Origin: Crocodylus rhombifer
Lineage: Eukaryota; Chordata; Crocodylia; Crocodylidae
NCBI GenBank assembly: GCA_038503035.1
Contig: JAVSML010024260.1
Location: forward strand, 322,089-386,088
Direction of reading: 5' to 3'
DNA length: 64,000 nt
The notes under the pieces are model-generated. The model was given only the letters and a program-made list of their open reading frames with translations. It was not told the origin of the DNA and made no database searches. The first letter of the stretch is position 1. The number at the start of each line of letters is the position of its first letter. Below, piece after piece: positions 22,681 through 64,000 of the stretch. The position numbers and the translations under genes were made by a program.

Positions 22681-23908
22681 AGATTCATAGACACTAGGGC
22701 TGGAAGGGGCCTTGGAAGATCATCGCGTCCAGCCCACCACCCCAGGGGCAGAAAGTCAACAGGGATCATAGGAACCCAGCAAGATAAACATCCAAATGTT
22801 TCTTGAAGGCGTTCGAAGTAATTGCTTGAACCACCTCCAATGTCAGTCTATTCCAAACCTTGGGGGCTTGGACAGTAAAGAAGTTCTTCCTTATGTCCAG
22901 CCTGAAACAGTCATGGAGGAGTTTGTGACCATTCGACCTCGTCATCCCTTGGGGCGCTCTGGTGAACAGACGTTCCCCCAGATCCTGGTGTTCACCCCTG
23001 ATAAACTTATAGGTGGCCATCTGATCACCCCTGAGCCTGCGCTTTTCCAGGCTGAAGCGTCCCATGACTCTCAGCCTCTCATGGTCTGTTTTCCTGACCT
23101 TTGATCATGTGCATGGCTCTCCTCTGCACCCTCTCAAGCTTCTCTACATCCTTTTTGAATTGCGGCTTAACCAAGGCCAAGTACAATGGGAAAATGACAT
23201 CCTGAGATCTGCTTGAGAAGCATCTATGGATGCAAGCCAGCGTTTTGGTCGTTTTACTAGCCACAGCATCACATTGAAGTCTCATGTTCATCTTGTGGTC
23301 AATGATGACCCCCAAGTCCCTTTCATCCGTAGTGCTAGCCAGCGTAGCACTGCCGAGCCTATAAGGGTCCTGCAGGTTTTTCCTTCCGAGGTGGAGAACC
23401 TTGCATTTTTTGGTGTTAAACACCATCAGGTTCTCATCTGCCCATTTCATGAGCCTGTCAAGGTCTGCCTGTATCACCGTCCTGTCCTCAGGTGTGAATG
23501 CTTTACCCTAGGGTTTGGTGTCATCAGCAAACTTGGCCAATCCACTTCTGACACCAATGTCTACATCATTAATAAAGATGTTAAATAGTGTAGGCCCTAG
23601 GACAGAGCTTTGAAGAACCCCACTGGTCACAGCGCACCACAACGATTGATTTCTGTCAGCCACCACCGTCTGGGTCTACCTCGGAGCCAGTTCCCCAGCC
23701 AGTGGATCATGGTGAGGTGAAGGCCGCAGTTAGCCAGTTTTCCTAGAGGTGATCATGGGATACCAGGTCGAAGGCTTTTTTGAAGTCAAGATATACAACA
23801 TCGATCTCTTCTCCCTCATCCAGGTGATAGGTCACCTGGTCGTAAAAGGAAATAAGATTGGTCAAGCAAGACATACCCACAACAAACCTGTGCTGGCTAT
23901 CCCTCAGG
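22681..23908 (-). mobile_element. CR1 LINE, minus strand, 5'-truncated
   Basis: The 3' end is on the left (atagattcatagacactagg). Minus-strand frames cover the reverse transcriptase (YLDFKKAFDLVSHDHL, 23743-23940), the post-RT region (23079-23477, containing KWADENLMVFNTKKCKVLH) and the C-terminus (22766-23065). The element is broken into several frames and is truncated inside the RT at about 23908. Confidence 0.9.
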
Positions 23909-23924
23909 ATTAGAGCTAAGTACT

Positions 23925-25312
23925 GCATAGTAAGCATCACTGTCTACACATGCTGACCCTTACTGCACAGTAATTTCCTTTACTTGGCAGTTAATTTGCT
24001 GCCTCCAAATGCAAGTAGGAAATTAACTGATAAGTGATTACTGAACAATACAGCACTTGTAGACGACTGACCAGGAGAAGATTTGCTCCTGGGCAGCAGG
24101 GGGTAGGAGATAGCTCCCTGCCATGAGAGTTGCCTGTTGCTAGAGCGGGCGCTGCTGCCAGAGTCCAGGCAGGGACAATGTCCCCCTACCCCAGCAGCAG
24201 GGAGCTCCCAACCCCTGCTCCTCAATTGTGGAGTAGAGGCTGGGAGCTCCCTGCATGGAGAGAGTTCCCAGCCCAGCCTGGAGCTGGCTAGGACCTACCC
24301 CTGACTGGAATAGTTTTGGCCAGCCCTGAGCTGCATGAGGACGTCTGCACTTGCAGCCTGAAGGTGTCTGGGGACTGTCCCATTTTTGGTAGTCCCCAGC
24401 CAGCTCCGGGCTGCATGTAAAGACTTTCTATAGAGCCTGGGGCTAGCCAGGAGCTGTCCTGATCAGGGGAAGGTCCCAGCCCTGCAGATTTTTCCCAGCC
24501 CTGTGGCCCAGTTGGGCAGTTGAGGCACGGGTCTTGGAAAAAGCTGCGGGGGAGGGGCAGGTCCCAGCTCCCTCCTCCTTACTGCTAGCTGCCCTACTGA
24601 CAGATTGGAGCAAGGGGGCTGGGAGCTGCCCCTTCCCCCCTGCCCCCTCACCCCCAGCTCTTTCAAATTCCCCTGCCCCTGATCTGGGACTGGGAGCCCC
24701 TTGCTGCCAGGGTAAAGGGACATAGTCCTTGCCTGGGCTCCACCACTGGAGCTCACCCTGGTCACAAGCTGGCAGAGGGTAGGTTTAGGTTAGAGATCAG
24801 GAGGCGCTACTTCACGGTCAGGGCGGCTAGGGTATGGAACCAACTTCCAAGAGAAGTGGTGCAGGCTCCTACCCTGGGGGTTTTTAAGAGGAGGTTAGAT
24901 GAACACCTTGCTGGGGTCGTTTGACCCCAGTACTCTTTCCTGCCATGGCAGGGGGTCGAACTAGATGATCTGCTCAGGTCCCTTCCAACCCTAGAAACTA
25001 TGAAACTATGAAACATAGCTCCTGGGGGCAGGGAGCAATCTCCAAGCCCCTGACTGGAGGCAGCTTGAGCTGTCTCCTGACCCCATGCTCCCTGCCAGCC
25101 CCTGGCACCCAGGGGAGCCTAGAGCTCTCCCTGGCTGCTGCAGGGGGCCACTGCAGGGCCGGAACGGGTGGGAGCAGACTGCTGCCAGGAGCAGCAAATC
25201 TGCTCCTGAATCTCCGCACATGTAGATCCCTGCCCAGGGTGGTTTTACTCTAAAGTCATTTACTCTAGAGTAAACCTACCCTGAAGCATTTGTGCGTGTA
25301 GATGCACCTAGT
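23925..25312. repeat. Composite GC-rich DNA element containing a CR1 piece
   Basis: The left side gcatcactgtctacacatgc and the right side gcatttgtgcgtgtagatgc look like diverged inverted ends of the family at 38887. The outer parts are AT-rich and contain phrases such as ctctagagtaaa, and the interior is GC-rich. A CR1 3' end sits at 24766-25014. Boundaries are approximate. Confidence 0.45.
24766..25014 (+). mobile_element. CR1 3'-end fragment nested in the composite element
   Basis: gtcacaagctggcagagggt through gaggttagatgaacaccttg to two gaaactatgaaa tail repeats. It matches 26985-27228 closely, so this is a fairly recent, strongly 5'-truncated insertion. Confidence 0.92.
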
Positions 25313-25940
25313 TATGAAGAGTTCAAGATCCTAAGGAGTGGAAGGAAGAAGAGCAGCAAGGGTAAAAATCTGATTAAAAAAAATTAAATCTGATGCTTCA
25401 TTTTTTAATTTAAATTATAATTAAGTTTTTTCTTTTTAAAAATAAACCTGCTTAAAATAAAATTTGAATTTGATGCAGTGTTGGCTAAGGTATGAATAAT
25501 ACTTGGGTTTTCTTTTCAAACTGTATAAATCTAAGCTATTAAAATAATTTAAATAACATAATACGTTGAGTCAGTGAGCCTCTGCTAAAAACTCTGAATT
25601 TAAAGACTGGTTTTCTTCTATAGAGGATTGAGTGGGGAAAACATCTACCTTTTGAGATCACACTTTAAAAATATGGCACAATATTTCATGTATTAGTGGC
25701 TTTACCGTGCAAGAGATGTGGGGTCTACACTCCTGAATGAAAAAGATTAGAAAAGTCATCACAGGTGTTGGAACCTGGCCTCAGACTCCACCAGACACCA
25801 TCCTGTGCACCCATTGGTCAGGGCTGTCCACCTGGATGATATCAGACTCCTGTTTTAGTCTCTTTACCTGAGCTCTGATTAGCTCAATCTCAAATTATGA
25901 ATATCTATGATTCTGTGTCCATACTGGAGTTAATCATTTA
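25313..25940. other. Intronic DNA, nothing recognised
   Basis: Very AT-rich (25380-25570 especially), with no gene or bounded repeat seen. Confidence 0.5.
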
Positions 25941-26207
25941 GGGTGCATATACATGTGTTCCAACATGTTCTGATTTGAACATGTTGGAGCAGACTTGATT
26001 AATTGAGTGTGTTGGAGCGTTTTAATTAGAATGCCGTCCGGTGTGCTGCAGTGTCTCGTGTATTCAGCATCCTGTGTCTCAAAATGGTGGTAGGGGCATG
26101 TTAAAGTGCCCCCACCACCATATTGATATGCAGAATGCTGAATACATGAGATATTGTGGCTTTTTAAAAGGCCACACCTCCACCCTGGAGCCCATGTAGA
26201 GGTACCC
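25941..26207. mobile_element. MITE copy 2 (GGGTGCATATACATG family)
   Basis: 267 bp, with left end GGGTGCATATACATGTG and right end (reverse complement) GGGTACCTCTACATGGGC. Internal phrases gtgtattcagcatcc, aaaatggtgg and ccaccaccat...tgctgaatacatg match copy 1 at 8729. The flanking triplets are TTA and CTA, an imperfect 3-bp duplication. Confidence 0.8.
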
Positions 26208-26221
26208 CTAATGAATAAGAA

Positions 26222-26249
<28 letters not shown>
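26222..26249. repeat. (GT)14 microsatellite
   Basis: Fourteen uninterrupted GT dinucleotides. Confidence 0.97.
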
Positions 26250-26254
<5 letters not shown>

Positions 26255-26439
26255 CTAGTTTGTGTACCTAGGAAACGCATGCACCAAATCTCTGAAAAAA
26301 TTGTACTTAGTTGAAAATCAAGATGTTTTAATTTTTGTATCAACTAATGGTAGATCACCTTTCTTACATACACACACTCACTCATTCAAGTATTTATATA
26401 TACCCCTACATACAGACATGCACACACACAGCAGGATGA

Positions 26440-27228
26440 GACTAGGATAGGATTCAACACCGACAAGTGCAAAGTGATGCACCTGGGGAGGAAAAACTGG
26501 CACCATACCTACAGGCTGGGGAACTCCCTTCTTGTCAGTACAGAGGTGGAAAAGGATCTTGGAGTCATCATTGACTCCAAGATGAACATGGGCTGGCAGT
26601 GTGGGGATGCAGTCAGGAAGGCCAACCGTACCTTGTCATGCATCCACAGATGCATCTCAAGCAGGTCCAAGGAGGTGATCCTTCCCCTCTATACAGGACT
26701 GGTCAGGCCGCAGCTGGAGTACTGCGTCCAGTTTTGGGCGCCAGACTTCAGGAGGGATGCGGACAACATGGAGAGGGTCCAGAGGAAGGCCACTCGCATG
26801 ATCAGGGGGCAGCAGGGAAGGCCTTATGAGGAGAGGCTATGGGACCTGAACCTGTTCAGCCTCCACAAGAGATGGCTGAGGGGGGATCTAGTGGCCTGTT
26901 ACAAACTAGTCAGGGGGGATCAGCAGGTACTGGGGAAGTCCCTGTTCCCCCAAGCACTGCCAGGAGTGACCAGGAATAACGGTCACAAGCTGGCAGAGGG
27001 TAGATTTAGGCTAGATATCAGGAGGCGCTACTTCACTGTCAGGGCAGCTAGGATCTGGAACCAGCTTCCAAGAGAAGTGGTGCTGGCTCCTACCCTGGGG
27101 GTGTTTAAGAGGAGGTTAGATGAACACCTTGCTGGGGTCGTTTGACCCCAGTACTCTTTCCTGGCATGGCAGGGGGTCAGACTAGATGGTCTACTGAGGT
27201 CCCTTCTGACCCTAGAAACTATGAAACA
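26440..27228 (+). mobile_element. CR1 LINE 3' part, relatively young
   Basis: A 223-codon open frame (26474-27145) covers the C-terminal part of ORF2, with [30 protein letters not shown] and AARIWNQLPREVVLAPTL visible. It ends with the 3' UTR gggtcagactagatggtcta and the tail gaaactatgaaac. The intact frame suggests a recent insertion, but the reverse transcriptase is absent, so it cannot mobilise itself. Confidence 0.93.
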
Positions 27229-27379
27229 GGAAAGTTGATAAAAATCAGTGATTTAAATTAGGCTTTTGGCTTGCTGATTTGAGTGGTTTAAAATACACTT
27301 GATTTAAATCAATTCGTCATGAAAGAGAGCAGCAGAATAAGGACACTGGACTTCAGAAAAGCAGGCTCAGGGTACTGGT

Positions 27380-29345
27380 GGGCGGGATCCCCTGTGATGC
27401 AAGTCTGCGGGGAAAGGGAATCTGGGAGAGTTGATGGTACTTTAAAGAGGCCCTTTTAAGGGTGCAGGAGCAACCTATATCACTGCAATGGAAGAATGGG
27501 AAGTACAACAGGGGACCAACCTGGCTAGACAGCAGTCTCTTTAATGAGCTGAAACTCAAAAAGGAATCGTACAAAAAGTGGAAACTTGGACATGTTACTA
27601 AGGTAAAATATTAGAGTTTCATGAAGACATAAAAGGCAATAAAAAGGGATTCTACAAATAGGTTGAAAGTAAAAGTAAGACCAAGGAATGTATAAGTCAT
27701 GTGTATGAAATGCAGAATGTGGCTTAGTTACAGATGATGCAAAGAAGGCCAAAGTATTTAATGCCCTTTTTTTAATTCAGTCTTCAGGAATAGGTTTGGC
27801 TACAAGCTAGTGAGAGCAGTTGGCAGCAAAGGTAGGGAAGGAGGCAAGCAGCCTAGAGTAGTGGAAGGAACCGTTCAGGGATTACTTAGAGAAGCTAGAT
27901 GTTTTCAAATCAGCAAGATTAAATAGGATATACCCTAGGATAGTAAAAATTGTCTGAGCTAATTTCAGACCCATTGGCTATCTTCTTTGAGAAATTTTGG
28001 AGGTCAAGTGAGGTCCCAGATAACTGGAAAAGGGTAAATATCGTGCCCATCTTTAAGACAGATAGAGGATCTGGAGAATTACAGACCGGTCAGTCTGATC
28101 TAGATACATGGAAAAATTATGGAGTGAATCCTCAAGGAACCTGTTTTGAAGCACCTGGAGGAGAGCAAGGTGATCAGAAACAGCCAGCATGGATACATCA
28201 AAAGCAAGTCATGCCTGACCAACTTGATTTCCTTCTATTTTTTTGTGGTTTGGGGGAGAACAGTGAATGTGATATACCTTGACTTTGCAAGTCTTTTTAC
28301 AGTATCTATCATGACATTCTCATGTATGAGATAAAGGAATACAGGCTTAATGAAAGTACTGTAAAGCGGGGATGCATAAGTGGTTGGATCATTGTGCTTT
28401 TTAAGTGAACATCAATGGTTCAATGTCTAGTTGGAAGGACGTATCAACTTCCCCAGGAGTTGGTTGTGGGTCCCAGTATTGTTTAACATCTTCAGTAATG
28501 ATTTGAACAACTGGGTTGAGTTCAGACACTCTGGACAGTAGGATCTAGAATGACCTGGATAGACTGGAGAAATGGTCTGAAACCAGTCAAATAAAATTCA
28601 GCAAGGACAAGTGCAAAGTCCTGCACTTAGGACAGAATAGCTGTATGCACAAGTACAATGGGGAAAGATTGGGTAGGGTTGTATTGCAGAGAAGGACCAG
28701 TGGAGTATGAATATGAATGAACAGTGTGCTCTTGTTTCAAGAAAAGCCAACAGCATGCTGGGTCGTATTTGCACAAGTGTCATTTGCAAATCAAGGGAAG
28801 TGTTTTTTTCTACTATATGGCACTGGTGAGACCTCGTTTAAAGTAGCGTCAGGTTTTGGGGGACACATTTCAAGAAAGGTATAAACAGATTGGAAAGAGT
28901 CCGGTAGAAAGCGGCAAGAAACATTACAGGCTTGGAAAACAAGATTTATGAAGAAAGGTTGAAAGAGCTAGGACTGTTTATTCTAGAGAAGAGAAGACGG
29001 AGGGGGATTGATATGCATCTCCAAAACAGTGATGGGTGGTTATTATGAAGAAGATGGAGATTTAATTTTTTTCCATGTGAATGTAGGTACAGGGCTAAGA
29101 GCCATTGCTTCAAGGTTCAGTGGAGGAAATTTAGATTGGAGTTTAGTAAGAACTTTCTGACTATTGGAATGGTCAAGCATTGGAACAGGCTACCCAGAGA
29201 AGTTGTAGATTCCCTATCCTTGAACATTTTCAAGGGCAGTTTTAGACAGGCCCTTGGCTAGGTGTTTTAGTTGGGCATAATCCTGCCTTGACCAGGGGGC
29301 TGGATTAGATGAGTTTATGTGGTCCCTTCCAACCTTACTTTCCTA
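27380..29345 (+). mobile_element. CR1 LINE, old and degraded
   Basis: Starts in the linker after the endonuclease (ctggctagacagcagtctct...aaaaagtggaaacttggaca), passes through RT blocks in shifting frames (SDPLAIFFEKFWRSSEVPDNW near 27960, a broken Q-G-x-x-x-G-P-x-L-F-N-I-F-x-N-D-L near 28460) and ends near 29345 (gatgagtttatgtggtccct). The many indels and stops make this one of the oldest copies in the window. Confidence 0.88.
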
Positions 29346-29626
29346 TTCTCCTAAGAAAGATACAAGAGGTATAGTTGAGAGATAAATTAAGTCAATGTTT
29401 TTTCCCCCCTCCTATTCTATATATTTAAATGTAGGTAAACATGTAGAATCATTTCACTATTTCCAGATCTGCTGAAGTATTATACCACTACCAATTATCT
29501 GAAAATGAAGAAGGCAAGAAACCTCATTTATTTATTTTCTAAGGGGTTTTTTTGTTTTTATTTTATTCATTTGGCTACTGATGATCAGTTTATGTTACTG
29601 GGTCATTATTTCAGGTTTGCTGACAA

Positions 29627-63956
<34,330 letters not shown>

Positions 63957-64000
63957 GTGAAAGAAAACATCTTAGATTTTTCCTTTATATATTTAACTTT

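Overview
This is nuclear DNA from a sauropsid vertebrate, most likely a crocodilian; a turtle is possible. The basis is the abundance of CR1 LINEs of different ages, several hAT-type and MITE-type elements, solo LTRs, no L1 or Alu, AT-rich introns and a single compact CpG island. A 10-base N gap inside a GT array marks it as assembled genomic sequence. I see no prokaryotic genes, no CRISPR array and no complete RNA gene.

The only host gene I recognise is the 5' part of LRRC27 (leucine-rich repeat containing 27), on the + strand. Its promoter is probably the CpG island at about 20.14-20.83 kb, with a noncoding first exon ending at 20564. The coding exons are 29627-29842, 30197-30327, 35375-35433, 46160-46303, a probable cassette exon at 59546-59641, and 63704-63956. 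The last exon ends with a normal donor 44 bases before the window edge, so the C-terminal half lies outside. Phases join cleanly. The intron after 35433 uses a GC-AG donor.

Region by region: 0-20 kb is intergenic and TE-rich. It holds a 21-bp minisatellite, a degraded Myb/SANT transposon fragment, an old CR1 split by a MITE, a 946-bp hAT-like element, and a CR1 split by a 932-bp solo LTR. The stretch 20-29.6 kb is the promoter plus a 5'-UTR intron packed with CR1 pieces in both orientations. The stretch 30-64 kb is LRRC27 introns holding hAT-like elements with 8-bp target duplications, a 2.95-kb hAT-like element carrying a CR1 inside it, a candidate second solo LTR, and a fold-back retroposon inside another hAT element.

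I found no new multi-gene system. The observations most worth checking are the GC-AG intron, the ambiguous LRRC27 exon 5, an RFX X-box match in the CpG island that overlaps an out-of-frame ATG, three ROR-type elements spaced exactly 21 bp in a solo LTR, a MITE family with 3-bp duplications and three copies here, and the fold-back element. All homology calls are from memory of family motifs; no database search was run.
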